Shown here: piece after piece, positions 1 through 7,380 of the stretch
Layout of the letters: the number at the start of each line of letters is the position of its first letter
How positions within the stretch are numbered: position 1 is the stretch's first letter
Assembly (NCBI GenBank): GCA_029946075.1
Contig: JAQSDT010000733.1
Location: 1 to 13,603, forward strand
Length of the DNA stretch: 13,603 bases
Direction of reading: 5' to 3'
DNA from: a bacterium
Lineage (GTDB): Bacteria; Pseudomonadota; Alphaproteobacteria; Rhizobiales; Xanthobacteraceae
Notes under the pieces: generated by a model
Told to the model about the DNA's origin: nothing
What the model saw: the letters and a program-made list of their open reading frames with translations, nothing else
Database searches by the model: none
Translations under genes and position numbers: made by a program

Positions 1-822
1 CACACCTGGCTGCCGGATGCGCACGTCGAGGCGCCGACCGCGGGCTCGGTGATCCTGGCGGCGATCCTCCTGAAGATGGGCGGTTACGGTTTCCTGCGCT
101 TCTCGCTGCCGATGTTCCCGCTGGCCTCGCACGACTTCGCGCCGCTGGTGTTCACGATGTCGGCGATCGCCATCATCTACACCTCGCTGGTGGCGTTGAT
201 GCAGGAAGACATCAAGAAGCTGATCGCCTATTCGTCGGTTGCCCATATGGGCTTCGTCACCATGGGCATCTTCGCGGCGACCACGCAGGGCGTGGCCGGC
301 GGCGTGTTCCAGATGGTCTCGCACGGCATCGTATCCGGCGCGCTGTTCCTCTGCGTCGGCATCGTCTACGATCGCATGCATACCCGCGAGATCGCGGCCT
401 ATGGCGGCCTCGTCAACCGGATGCCGCTCTATGCGCTGGTGTTCATGGTCTTCACCATGGCCAATGTCGGTCTGCCCGGTACCTCCGGCTTCGTCGGCGA
501 GTTCATGACGCTGCTCGGCACCTTCAAGGTCTCGATCCCGACCGCTACCGCCGCCACGCTCGGCGTCATCCTGTCGGCCGGCTACGCGCTGTGGCTCTAC
601 CGCAAGGTGGTGTTCGGGGCGCTGACCAAGCCGGCGCTCGCCAGCATCAAGGACCTGACCTTTCGCGAAGGGCTGATGCTGTATCCGCTGGTGGCGCTGA
701 CGATCCTGTTCGGCATCTATCCGAAGCCGGTGCTCGACATGTCGGCTGCCTCGGTCCAGCAACTCGTCAACAATTACCAAGCCGCCGTGACTGCCGTGAA
801 GGCAGCCGCGTTGATCCAGTAA
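1..822 (+). CDS. nuoM: NADH-quinone oxidoreductase subunit M (NuoM), 3' part only
   Basis: This is the C-terminal 273 residues of a proton-translocating antiporter-like subunit of respiratory complex I in the inner membrane. The reading frame is open from base 1, so the start lies outside the window. NuoM is normally about 500 residues, so a little under half is missing. Visible family signatures are HTWLPDAHVEAPTAG at the very start, the intramembrane lysine in ILLKMGGYG (visible residue 25), and the DIKKLIAYSSVAHMGFV segment with its charged membrane-buried residues. Many hydrophobic helices follow. The TAA stop at 820-822 is 10 nt before nuoN, the usual order at the end of a nuo operon. 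Identity is secure; only the truncation by the window edge is unusual. Confidence 0.96.
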   Translation, partial: HTWLPDAHVEAPTAGSVILAAILLKMGGYGFLRFSLPMFPLASHDFAPLVFTMSAIAIIYTSLVALMQEDIKKLIAYSSVAHMGFVTMGIFAATTQGVAGGVFQMVSHGIVSGALFLCVGIVYDRMHTREIAAYGGLVNRMPLYALVFMVFTMANVGLPGTSGFVGEFMTLLGTFKVSIPTATAATLGVILSAGYALWLYRKVVFGALTKPALASIKDLTFREGLMLYPLVALTILFGIYPKPVLDMSAASVQQLVNNYQAAVTAVKAAALIQ

Positions 823-832
823 GGCCGACGCC

Positions 833-2269
833 ATGAACTTTTCCAGTGCAGGTTATCAGTTGCTGCCGGTGCTGCCGGAGCTGGTGCTGGCCGTCGGCGC
901 CATGGTGCTGCTGATGCTCGGTGCCTATCGCGGCGAGGGGACGTCCCGGATCGTCACCAGCCTCGCGGTCGTGCTGCTGGTGGTCGTCGGCGCGCTGGAA
1001 TTGATGCTGCCGGCCGGCAAGCTGGTGACGTTCGGCGGCAGTTTCATCGTCGACGACTTTGCCCGCTTCCTGAAGATTCTCGCGCTGATCGGCTCCGGCG
1101 TGACGCTGATCCTGTCGACCGAATTTCTGTCCGATCCGTCGCGGCGAATCTTCGAGTTCGCGATCCTGGTGCTGCTCTCGACGCTCGGCATGATGGTGCT
1201 GATCTCGGCCGGCGACCTGATCATGCTCTATCTCGGGCTCGAGCTGATGTCGCTCGCGCTCTACGTGGTTGCCGCTTCCAACCGCGACAACGCCAAATCG
1301 ACCGAGGCCGGCCTGAAGTATTTTGTGCTCGGCGCACTGTCCTCGGGCATGCTGCTGTACGGCGCGTCGCTGATCTACGGCTTCACCGGCACCGTCGGCT
1401 TCGCCGGTATTGCCACCGCCGCCAAGGCCGGCAATGTCGGCCTGGTGTTCGGCCTTGTGTTCCTGCTGGCAGGCCTGTGCTTCAAGGTGTCGGCCGTGCC
1501 GTTCCACATGTGGACGCCCGACGTCTATGAGGGCGCACCGACGCCGGTCACGGCGTTCTTTGCCTCGGCCCCGAAGGTCGCGGCGCTCGCCGTGTTCACC
1601 CGCGTCGCGTTGACCGCATTCCCCGGCATCATTCCGCAGTGGCAGCAGATCATCGTGTTCGTGGCGATCGCCTCGATGGCGCTGGGTTCGTTCGCCGCGA
1701 TCGGGCAGAAGAACATCAAGCGCCTGATGGCCTACTCGTCGATCGGCCATATGGGCTTTGCTCTGGTCGGCCTTGCGTCCGGCACCGTCGAGGGCGCGCA
1801 GGGCGTGCTGATCTACATCGCGATCTATGTCGCAATGACGCTCGGCACCTTCTCGGTGATCCTGACCATGAAGCGCAACGGCCTGGCGCTCGAGCAGATC
1901 AGCGATTTCGCAGGCCTGTCGCGCACCAACCCGCTGCTGGCGTTCTTCTTTGCGATGCTGCTGTTCTCGCTGGCCGGCATCCCGCCGCTCGCGGGATTCT
2001 TCGCCAAATGGTACGTGTTCGTCGCCGCGATCAAGGCGAACATGTTCACGCTCGCGGTCATCGGCGTGCTCTCCAGCGTGGTGGGCGCGTTCTATTATCT
2101 GTCCATCATCAAGGTGATGTATTTCGACGAACCGGCCGGCCAGCTCGATCCGATGCGCACCGAACTCCGCGTGGTGCTGGCGATCACGGGCCTCTTCACG
2201 ATCTTCTTCTTCGTCTATCCGGGGCCGCTGGTCAGCGTCGCCACGGCTGCGGCGAAGTCGCTGTTCTAG
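833..2269 (+). CDS. nuoN: NADH-quinone oxidoreductase subunit N (NuoN)
   Basis: Complete 478-aa antiporter-like membrane subunit of complex I, of usual length for the family. It belongs to the proton-pumping arm in the inner membrane. Charged residues inside helices that are typical of the family are visible: Glu137 in YLGLELMSLALY, Lys218 in LCFKVSAVPFHMWTPD, Lys248 in SAPKVAA and Lys392 in PPLAGFFAKWYVF. The second antiporter signature, GQKNIKRLMAYSSIGHMGFA, spans about residues 291-310. The first ATG after nuoM is used and no strong Shine-Dalgarno precedes it, which fits translational coupling to nuoM. Its TAG stop directly abuts the next ATG (birA) with no intervening base. Nothing is missing or broken. 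Confidence 0.97.
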   Translation: MNFSSAGYQLLPVLPELVLAVGAMVLLMLGAYRGEGTSRIVTSLAVVLLVVVGALELMLPAGKLVTFGGSFIVDDFARFLKILALIGSGVTLILSTEFLSDPSRRIFEFAILVLLSTLGMMVLISAGDLIMLYLGLELMSLALYVVAASNRDNAKSTEAGLKYFVLGALSSGMLLYGASLIYGFTGTVGFAGIATAAKAGNVGLVFGLVFLLAGLCFKVSAVPFHMWTPDVYEGAPTPVTAFFASAPKVAALAVFTRVALTAFPGIIPQWQQIIVFVAIASMALGSFAAIGQKNIKRLMAYSSIGHMGFALVGLASGTVEGAQGVLIYIAIYVAMTLGTFSVILTMKRNGLALEQISDFAGLSRTNPLLAFFFAMLLFSLAGIPPLAGFFAKWYVFVAAIKANMFTLAVIGVLSSVVGAFYYLSIIKVMYFDEPAGQLDPMRTELRVVLAITGLFTIFFFVYPGPLVSVATAAAKSLF

Positions 2270-3082
2270 ATGGCTTTCGCGCTCGGTTCCCGAGCCATAT
2301 CGGCGGGCTACCGTCTCGCCGCCCTCGATCAGGTCGGCTCGACCAATACCGAAGCCATGTCGCGCGCCCGTCACGGCGATCGCGGGTCGCTCTGGTGCGT
2401 CACCACGTTGCAGACGGCGGGCAAGGGACGGCGCCAGCGGGCCTGGGTCGCGCCGCGCGGCAATCTTGCCAGCAGCGTGCTTGAAATCCTGAACGTTACC
2501 CCGGCGGTCGCAGCCACGATGGGCTTTGCCTTCGGCCTCGCGCATGAGACCGCGCTGCGGCGCGTCAGCATGGAAGCCAACATGCGGCTGGCCGGCTCGG
2601 ATCAGCTGCAATATTTGCTGAAATGGCCGAACGACGTGATGGTTCGCGGGCACAAGCTGTGCGGCTTGCTGGTGGAAGCGGAGGCAGTTGAGGGCGCAGG
2701 CCTCGCCGTGGTGGCCGGGATCGGCACCAATATCGTCGCAGCTCCCGAGGGCACGCCGACGCCGGCCATTTCGCTGTCCGCGCTCGGCGTCCACATCGGC
2801 GCGGAGGAACTGTTTGCCGCGCTGTCCGACGCTTGGGTCGAATTTTTCGGGATCTGGAATCATGGCCGCGGCTTTGCCGATATCCGCAGGCTGTGGCTGG
2901 AGCGCGCCTACGGGCTCGGCGAGCGGGTGGCGATCCAGACCGGAACCGTGACGGTCGAGGGTATCTTCGATACGCTCGATGAAACCGGCTGCCTGATCGT
3001 CCGCACGGCCGAGGGCCAGCGGGTGCCGATCACGGCGGGCGAAGTCTATTTCGGCGCGGCAGCGTCGGTGGGAGCAGCCTGA
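2270..3082 (+). CDS. birA: Biotin--[acetyl-CoA-carboxylase] ligase (BirA, catalytic-only type)
   Basis: 270-aa cytoplasmic enzyme that makes biotinyl-AMP and transfers biotin to the lysine of biotin carboxyl carrier domains, such as those of acetyl-CoA, propionyl-CoA and pyruvate carboxylases. Motifs in order: STNTEA (24-29), the adenylate-binding GKGRRQR (51-57), KWPND (118-122) with the catalytic lysine 118, KLCGLLVE (129-136) and GIGTN (150-154). A short SH3-like C-terminal domain lies around 220-262. There is no N-terminal helix-turn-helix, so this is a group I ligase without the DNA-binding repressor half of the E. coli protein. The start abuts the nuoN stop, and its TGA overlaps the rnj ATG by one base (TGATG). 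The complex I to birA to rnj order is common in alphaproteobacteria, from recollection. Confidence 0.94.
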   Translation: MAFALGSRAISAGYRLAALDQVGSTNTEAMSRARHGDRGSLWCVTTLQTAGKGRRQRAWVAPRGNLASSVLEILNVTPAVAATMGFAFGLAHETALRRVSMEANMRLAGSDQLQYLLKWPNDVMVRGHKLCGLLVEAEAVEGAGLAVVAGIGTNIVAAPEGTPTPAISLSALGVHIGAEELFAALSDAWVEFFGIWNHGRGFADIRRLWLERAYGLGERVAIQTGTVTVEGIFDTLDETGCLIVRTAEGQRVPITAGEVYFGAAASVGAA

Positions 3083-4755
3083 TGGCGCGGCCGGATGAAC
3101 TAACCTTTGCACCGCTCGGCGGTGTCGGCGAGATCGGCATGAATTTGTCGATCTACGGGCTTGGCAACCGCCACCAGCGCTCCTGGCTCGCGGTCGATCT
3201 CGGCGTTTCCTTCGGCGACGAGGAACATCTGCCCGGCATTGATCTGATCATGCCGGACATTCGTTTCCTGGAGAAGGAGCGCAAGAACCTGATGGGCCTG
3301 GTGCTGACGCACGCCCATGAGGATCATTTCGGCGCCATCATCGATCTCTGGCCGAAGCTGCAATGCCCGATCTACGCCACCAAGTTCAGCGCCGCGCTGT
3401 TCGAGGCCAAGTGTGCCGCCGAGCGCAACGCGCCCCGAATTCCGGTGACGGTGGTGCCGTCGGGCGGCCGGATCGATCTCGGCCCGTTCGGCGTCGAATT
3501 CATTCCGGTTGCGCACTCGATTCCGGAATCGCATGCGCTGGCGATCCACACTTCAGCGGGCGTCGTGCTGCATACCGGCGACTGGAAAATCGACCCGACG
3601 CCGATCATCGGCCTTCCAACCGACGAACGCCGCCTGCGCGAGCTCGGCGATGCCGGCGTGCTGGCGCTGGTCGGCGATTCCACCAATGCGGTGCGGGAAG
3701 GGCGCTCGCCCTCGGAGACCGAGGTTGCCGCGACCATCACGAAGCTGGTGAAGGCCGCCAAGGGCCGCGTCGCCGTCACGACTTTCGCCTCCAACGTCGC
3801 GCGCCTGAAGGCGGTCGCGGATGCGGCCAAGGCCGCCGATCGCGAAGTCGTCGTCGTCGGCCGCGCCATGGAGCGCGTGGTGCAGGTCGCTCGCGAGACC
3901 GGCTACCTCGAAGGCGTGCAGAACTTCCGCAGCGCTGATTATTATGGCCACTTCCCGGCCGACAAGGTGCTGGCGCTGTGCACCGGCAGCCAGGGCGAGG
4001 CGCGGGCGGCGCTGGCGCGCATCGCCAATGACGACCATCCGCAGGTGACGCTGAACAAGGGCGACTGCGTGATCTTCTCCTCGCGCACCATTCCCGGCAA
4101 CGAGAAGGCGGTCGGCGCGATCATCAACGGCCTCGTCACCCAGGGCATCGAGGTCATCACCGACCGCACCGATCTCGTCCACGTCTCAGGCCATCCGCGC
4201 CGCGACGAACTGCGCGACATGATCTCGTGGGTGCGCCCGCAGATCCTGATCCCGGTCCATGGCGAGCCGCTGCATTTGTCGGAGCACGCCAAGCTGGCGC
4301 GCACCGCAGGGGTGCCGAGGGTGTTGATCTGCCGCAACGGCGACCTGGTCAAGCTCGGGCCGGGCGATCCCGGCATCATCGATCAATTGCCGTCGGGACG
4401 GCTCTACAAGGACGGCACGATTCTCGAGGATTCCAAATCTCGCGCCGTGGTCGAGCGGCGGCGGATGGGATTTGCCGGCGTCGCCTTCGTGGCCATCGCC
4501 ATGACCGACAAGGGCGAACTCGCCGACGATCCCGAGGTTGATCTCGTCGGCATCCCGGAGAAGAATACGGCCGGCGAGGAGTTCGACGAGATCGTATTCG
4601 ATGTCGTGGTATCCACCGTCGAGGGCCTGCCGAAGGCGCGGCGGCGCGATCCGGACGCGACCGCAGAATCGGTGCGGCGGGCGGTGCGCTCGGCCATCAA
4701 CGAGCATTGGGGCAAGAAGCCAATTTGTCTCGTTCACGTCCTGACGGTGAGCTAA
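3082..4755 (+). CDS. rnj: Ribonuclease J (metallo-beta-lactamase/beta-CASP family)
   Basis: 557-aa cytoplasmic nuclease with endonucleolytic and 5'-to-3' exonucleolytic activity in RNA decay and rRNA 5'-end maturation; the length is typical of bacterial RNase J. Visible metal-site motifs are THAHEDH (76-82), His145 in IPVAHSIPES, Asp167 in HTGDWKID and His393 in IPVHGEP. The beta-CASP part includes GDST (198-201), LCTGSQGEA (around 299-307) and HVSGHPRRDE (367-376). The N-terminal PLGGVGEIGMN is the family signature. The ATG overlaps the birA stop by one base and has a good GGAG at 3071-3074, so the start is well placed. The C-terminal domain (about 450-557) is complete. It sits mid-operon with no separate promoter visible. 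Confidence 0.96.
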   Translation: MARPDELTFAPLGGVGEIGMNLSIYGLGNRHQRSWLAVDLGVSFGDEEHLPGIDLIMPDIRFLEKERKNLMGLVLTHAHEDHFGAIIDLWPKLQCPIYATKFSAALFEAKCAAERNAPRIPVTVVPSGGRIDLGPFGVEFIPVAHSIPESHALAIHTSAGVVLHTGDWKIDPTPIIGLPTDERRLRELGDAGVLALVGDSTNAVREGRSPSETEVAATITKLVKAAKGRVAVTTFASNVARLKAVADAAKAADREVVVVGRAMERVVQVARETGYLEGVQNFRSADYYGHFPADKVLALCTGSQGEARAALARIANDDHPQVTLNKGDCVIFSSRTIPGNEKAVGAIINGLVTQGIEVITDRTDLVHVSGHPRRDELRDMISWVRPQILIPVHGEPLHLSEHAKLARTAGVPRVLICRNGDLVKLGPGDPGIIDQLPSGRLYKDGTILEDSKSRAVVERRRMGFAGVAFVAIAMTDKGELADDPEVDLVGIPEKNTAGEEFDEIVFDVVVSTVEGLPKARRRDPDATAESVRRAVRSAINEHWGKKPICLVHVLTVS

Positions 4756-4792
4756 AAGGCGTTCTCGGACGCGTAACAGGGAGTGGGATGTC

Positions 4793-5197
4793 ATGCTGGG
4801 CCGGCTCAATCACGTCGCCATCGCGGTCAAGGACGCGGAGAAGGCTGCGAAAATCTATGGCGGCGCGTTCAACGCCGAAATCTCCGGCGCGGTGCCGCTG
4901 CCGGAGCATGGCGTCATCACCGTGTTCGTGACCCTGCCCAACACCAAGATCGAATTCATCCAGCCGCTGGGTGAGGCATCGCCGATCGCCAAATTCGTCG
5001 AGCGCAATGCCGACGGCGGCATCCACCACATCTGCTACGACGTGCCCGACATCATCGCCGCCCGCGACAAGCTCGTCAGCGAGGGCGCGCGCGTGCTCGG
5101 CGACGGCGTGCCGAAGATCGGTGCTCACGGCAAGCCGGTGCTGTTCTTCCACCCCAAGGATTTTTCCGGCGCGCTCGTCGAAATCGAACAGGCCTGA
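4793..5197 (+). CDS. mce: Methylmalonyl-CoA epimerase
   Basis: 134-aa enzyme of the vicinal-oxygen-chelate (glyoxalase/dioxygenase) fold. It interconverts (R)- and (S)-methylmalonyl-CoA between propionyl-CoA carboxylase and methylmalonyl-CoA mutase. The N-terminal LNHVAIAVKD, the middle GGIHHICYDV and the terminal FFHPKDFSGALVEIEQ are family signatures. Likely metal ligands are His7, His79 and Glu130, with Glu54 in the region of the fourth ligand. An AGGGAG purine block lies about 10 nt upstream of the ATG. The gap to rnj is 37 nt, the widest within the first operon, so an internal promoter is possible but none is clear. DUF1467 begins 5 nt after its stop. A glyoxalase-type function is possible, but the length and the CYDV/FFHPKDF signatures favour Mce. 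Confidence 0.93.
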   Translation: MLGRLNHVAIAVKDAEKAAKIYGGAFNAEISGAVPLPEHGVITVFVTLPNTKIEFIQPLGEASPIAKFVERNADGGIHHICYDVPDIIAARDKLVSEGARVLGDGVPKIGAHGKPVLFFHPKDFSGALVEIEQA

Positions 5198-5202
5198 CGC
5201 CG

Positions 5203-5478
5203 ATGGCCTACTCAATCTCAACGGCGCTGGCGATCTACTTCGTGCTGTGGTGGGTGGTGCTGTTCGTCACCCTGCCGTTCGGCGTGCGCAGCCAGCAGGA
5301 AGCGGGCGAGGGTGCTCCCGGCACCGATCCCGGCGCGCCGGTGCTGGCGCGGATCGGCGTCAAGCTGATCTGGACCACGATCCTCTCCGCCGTGATTTTT
5401 GGCATTGCGATGTGGGCCTATCACCAGGGCTATCTCAACATCGAGCGGCTGGCCAAGCTGATGGGAATGCCGTTCTGA
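5203..5478 (+). CDS. DUF1467 family small inner-membrane protein
   Basis: 91-aa protein of unknown function that I assign to the DUF1467 family from its pattern. It has a first hydrophobic helix (about 4-26, ALAIYFVLWWVVLFVTLPFG), a polar segment with VRSQ and GTDPGAPV, a second helix (about 53-75, KLIWTTILSAVIFGIAMWAY) and a short tail. It starts 5 nt after the mce stop and is probably the last gene of the nuo-birA-rnj-mce block, because the next gene converges on it from the other strand 12 bp away. From memory, DUF1467 genes lie between mce and proS in many alphaproteobacteria; here 7.6 kb of other genes intervene. No catalytic motif is visible and no function can be given. Confidence 0.88.
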   Translation: MAYSISTALAIYFVLWWVVLFVTLPFGVRSQQEAGEGAPGTDPGAPVLARIGVKLIWTTILSAVIFGIAMWAYHQGYLNIERLAKLMGMPF

Positions 5479-5490
5479 ACGCCGGCTGCC

Positions 5491-6087
5491 CTATAGAAAT
5501 GCGACGCCGATCCGTTTGTCGGAACGCCGGACGACCCGGCAGCGGCGCGGTGCGGGATCGCCCGAGATCAGCAGGTTGAACGTATCGGGAATGCCGAGCG
5601 GACTGGTAACCTCGAGCGCGGCACCGGATTCCGATATGTTTCGGACGGTGCAGTCGATGACGCCGCCGGCAAACTCGATGGACCCCGCCTTCAATACCCT
5701 ATGCCGGAGCGCCGTACGCTTATTTTGCAGGACCTGAAGCGCTTGGGGAATGTCGGGCGTTCCTTCCGCGGGCGCTTGTTGCTGACGCAGCCCCTCGGCG
5801 TGCCGCGTCGCGGCTTGAACGGCTTCTTCCGTCAGTGTCGGCCTGATTCTGGCCCATGCGATCCGAAACCGGACCTGACAGTCCTTGAAATTGATGGCCG
5901 GCCCACGATCATCGGATGACGGCGGCTGACCGAAAACATTGCAACCCCACCACCAATGCTGACCGTCGGGCTGCTTCAGAATCCGGCCGATTGAAAGGCC
6001 CCGCCAGATCACCTCATAGTCATCGTCCTGGCGCACGCCATCGACGACGCAGGGTCGCATTGCAATCGCTTCCAGATCGTCGGTCAT
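5491..6087 (-). CDS. PilZ-domain protein with an N-terminal rhizobial-type domain
   Basis: 198-aa predicted cytoplasmic protein. The C-terminal part (about 122-198) resembles PilZ, the c-di-GMP-binding fold: an Arg motif RTALR (124-128) with Arg130 close behind, followed by RNISESGAAL (149-158) matching the D/NxSxxG motif at Asn150, Ser152 and Gly155. The N-terminal part (about 20-97), with EVIWRGLSIGRI and a Trp-rich QHWWWGCN, resembles a short domain I associate with hypothetical proteins of Bradyrhizobium, and a Gln/Pro/Ala-rich linker (about 98-115) joins the two. I chose the ATG at 6087 (MTDDLEAI) because upstream codons look non-coding and a GGGGA lies about 8 nt before it; an in-frame start at 6285 would overlap the divergent gene. 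It converges on DUF1467. Ligand binding is inferred, not shown. Confidence 0.8.
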   Translation of the reverse strand: MTDDLEAIAMRPCVVDGVRQDDDYEVIWRGLSIGRILKQPDGQHWWWGCNVFGQPPSSDDRGPAINFKDCQVRFRIAWARIRPTLTEEAVQAATRHAEGLRQQQAPAEGTPDIPQALQVLQNKRTALRHRVLKAGSIEFAGGVIDCTVRNISESGAALEVTSPLGIPDTFNLLISGDPAPRRCRVVRRSDKRIGVAFL

Positions 6088-6198
6088 CGGATGTCCCCAA
6101 TCCGAATTCCAGGGCCGGATGCACGTAAAGCGCGTTCGGGCTGCGCCGACAATAGCCCGCAGGATCGATTCGCCGAGAAATGTATGGCAAATCCGGCT

Positions 6199-6228
6199 CT
6201 GACAGAGCTGCCAGGATCGGCTAATTAT
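6199..6228 (+). promoter_or_regulatory. Possible sigma70-type promoter for the 115-aa hypothetical
   Basis: In the 186-bp divergent gap between the PilZ gene and the next + gene there is CTGACA (6199-6204, five of six to the -35 consensus). AATTAT (6223-6228, four of six to -10) follows after an 18-bp spacer, in a locally AT-rich patch. It lies about 45 bp before the ATG at 6274. This is a by-eye match only. Confidence 0.25.
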
Positions 6229-6273
6229 CCCTTCGCCGGGTCCGTCGACCGCGACATACGCTGGGGGAAATGA

Positions 6274-6621
6274 ATGAACTTTCAACGTCTGCTATGGGCG
6301 CTCGTGATCCTGCTCGCCGGCGGTCTCGCCGGATCGTTCTACATGAACTGGAAGACGCTGGGCCAGCTTCGCACCGTAAAGGCCTTCGTCGAACAGGCCG
6401 TGTTTGCCGATGCCGTCGCCGCCTGTGAGAAGGTGCAGAGCACCACGCCGTTCAAGTGGAACGGCGGCAAGCAGATCGCCGTGATCGGCCTCAATTCGGT
6501 CAGGCTGAACAAGGACACCACCATCGCCAGCTACACGCTGGTCGCCGACAGCGTCTTCTGCGACTACGACCCGGTCAAGAAGAAGGCCGATGTCGGCTCG
6601 AATTTCCTGGAGCGGGAATAG
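6274..6621 (+). CDS. Hypothetical membrane-anchored protein (115 aa)
   Basis: I do not recognise this family. The protein begins with an uncleaved-looking hydrophobic helix (about 5-24, LLWALVILLAGGLAGSFYMN) after a short positive start, which suggests an inner-membrane anchor with the rest in the periplasm. The soluble part has two cysteines (51 and 96) that could form a disulfide, and a basic stretch VKKKADVG near the end. Coding potential is supported by a GGGGGAA Shine-Dalgarno at 6263-6269 just before the ATG, by G/C-rich third positions, and by a plausible domain of steady composition. An overlapping ATG sits at 6270, but in another frame that stops at once. It is transcribed away from the PilZ gene and converges on the globin gene. 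Confidence 0.7.
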   Translation: MNFQRLLWALVILLAGGLAGSFYMNWKTLGQLRTVKAFVEQAVFADAVAACEKVQSTTPFKWNGGKQIAVIGLNSVRLNKDTTIASYTLVADSVFCDYDPVKKKADVGSNFLERE

Positions 6622-6690
6622 AAAGCGTCTTCAATCGAAGTGGATACCGTTTCGCGTGAAGAAAACGCGTCAAAATGGAATCCAGCGCTG
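6622..6690. repeat. Dispersed Bradyrhizobium-type palindromic repeat
   Basis: The gap between two converging genes carries a motif, GAAGTGGATACCGTTTCGCG then TGAAGAAAACGCGTCAAAA, that I recognise from memory as a frequent intergenic repeat in Bradyrhizobium and Rhodopseudomonas genomes. Within it CGCGT (6653-6657) and ACGCG (6665-6669) form a short hairpin with the loop GAAGAAA. Copy number cannot be tested in this window, which holds a single copy. The boundaries are approximate. Confidence 0.6.
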
Positions 6691-6708
6691 AACGGCGCCG
6701 GGCAAGCG

Positions 6709-7113
6709 TTATTGCTCCGTTGCCGCCGCGATGCCTTCGACCTCGCCGATCAGTTTTTTCCACGCGGCATCGATTTCATCCGACCAGTCCGCCCCTGCGA
6801 GGTCGCGCAGCGTTGCGGCGATGATTCCAAAGAACGCGACGAACAATTCGCGCGGCGTGCCATTGGCGCCGTGCGAGGACACCTCGCATTCGATCATGCG
6901 GAAATGACCGGTGCGTGCGCCGGCGAAATCGAGAATCGCGTCGATCGTCAGCGCCAGCATCGAACCCTTGACGAGGTCGCCGCCCTCGGTCCGGAACATC
7001 GTCCTGGTTTCCGGATGCTCGTCGTGGAGCCGGCGATAAACCAGCGGCGTCAGATCCTCGCAGCGTTCGGCCGCGATCTCGAAACTTCGCTCGATCGGAT
7101 TGGAGGAGGTCAT
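6709..7113 (-). CDS. Single-domain globin-like protein
   Basis: 134-aa predicted cytoplasmic haem protein. An ungapped by-eye comparison with Vitreoscilla haemoglobin aligns with a constant offset of about four residues. The Phe at CD1 corresponds to Phe40 in HPETRTMF, the proximal histidine F8 to His81 in SSHGANGTPRELF, and the C-terminal helix to LRDLAGADWSDEIDAAW (about 102-118). Under that alignment the distal E7 position is Lys49, where Gln is usual in such globins; this is tentative. I chose the ATG at 7113 because homology-like sequence starts there and the 34 codons upstream run into a terminator hairpin; the Shine-Dalgarno is weak. Known roles of such proteins include oxygen binding and NO detoxification, but none can be assigned here. 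It converges on the 115-aa hypothetical. Confidence 0.75.
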   Translation of the reverse strand: MTSSNPIERSFEIAAERCEDLTPLVYRRLHDEHPETRTMFRTEGGDLVKGSMLALTIDAILDFAGARTGHFRMIECEVSSHGANGTPRELFVAFFGIIAATLRDLAGADWSDEIDAAWKKLIGEVEGIAAATEQ

Positions 7114-7179
7114 GCGCCGCTCTGCACGTTGCGATCTCGTTGGTTCGATTGCGACCGAGCTTCTCACAAAGCGTATCGC

Positions 7180-7210
7180 AAAAAAAAGAGCAGGGCGCGA
7201 AGCCCTGCTC
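7180..7210 (-). terminator. Strong intrinsic terminator, minus strand
   Basis: A perfect 9-bp GC-rich stem (GAGCAGGGC at 7188-7196 with GCCCTGCTC at 7202-7210, loop GCGAA) is followed on the minus strand by eight T residues (plus-strand A run at 7180-7187). This is a textbook Rho-independent terminator for a transcript coming from higher coordinates. It would separate that transcript from the downstream globin gene, whose own start is at 7113. There is no T run on the plus-strand side, so it is one-directional. Confidence 0.85.
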
Positions 7211-7227
7211 AACAATTGTGTCGACCC

Positions 7228-7380
7228 TTAATTTCCTCGCAAGTTGGATTTGATCTTGATTGTCGAGGCGACGCTGCTTGTGCGCGTCAGGGCTCCTCCC
7301 GAGACTTGGACCACCAGACTTTGGCCTTGCGACCAGCCTGAGCCCGAATTGGTAGACCATCTTTTTCGTCTTGTCACCAT
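7228..7380 (-). CDS. Possible 50-aa small protein (or small RNA) ending at a terminator
   Basis: A 50-codon frame starts at ATG 7380 (MVTRRKRWSTNSGSGW) and ends with TAA at 7230-7228, only 18 nt before the terminator hairpin. The product would be basic at the N-terminus, Ser/Thr/Gly-rich, and end in TIKIKSNLRGN. I do not recognise it. For: the stop sits where a real gene's stop would, and the terminator needs a transcript. Against: no Shine-Dalgarno precedes the ATG, G/C at third positions is about 59 percent, much lower than in neighbouring genes, and other frames are also partly open. A TACAAT (minus strand, 7434-7429) could be a -10 box but no good -35 was found. A non-coding small RNA of about 200 nt is equally possible. 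Confidence 0.35.
   Translation of the reverse strand: MVTRRKRWSTNSGSGWSQGQSLVVQVSGGALTRTSSVASTIKIKSNLRGN

Noticed and set aside
767..3112. A 781-codon open frame on the minus strand across nuoN and birA
   Set aside because: It is antisense to two certain genes. Its product is a low-complexity run of Arg, His, Gln, Asp and Glu, as expected from the reverse of high-GC codon usage.
6091..6273. A 60-codon plus-strand frame directly before the 115-aa hypothetical
   Set aside because: Arg/Pro/Ser-rich sequence in the divergent promoter gap with no ribosome binding site; its stop overlapping the next ATG region is probably chance.
6776..7360. A minus-strand frame of 194 codons starting MVYQFGLRL
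   Set aside because: It reads through the strong terminator hairpin and then overlaps the globin in another frame with Arg-rich sequence.
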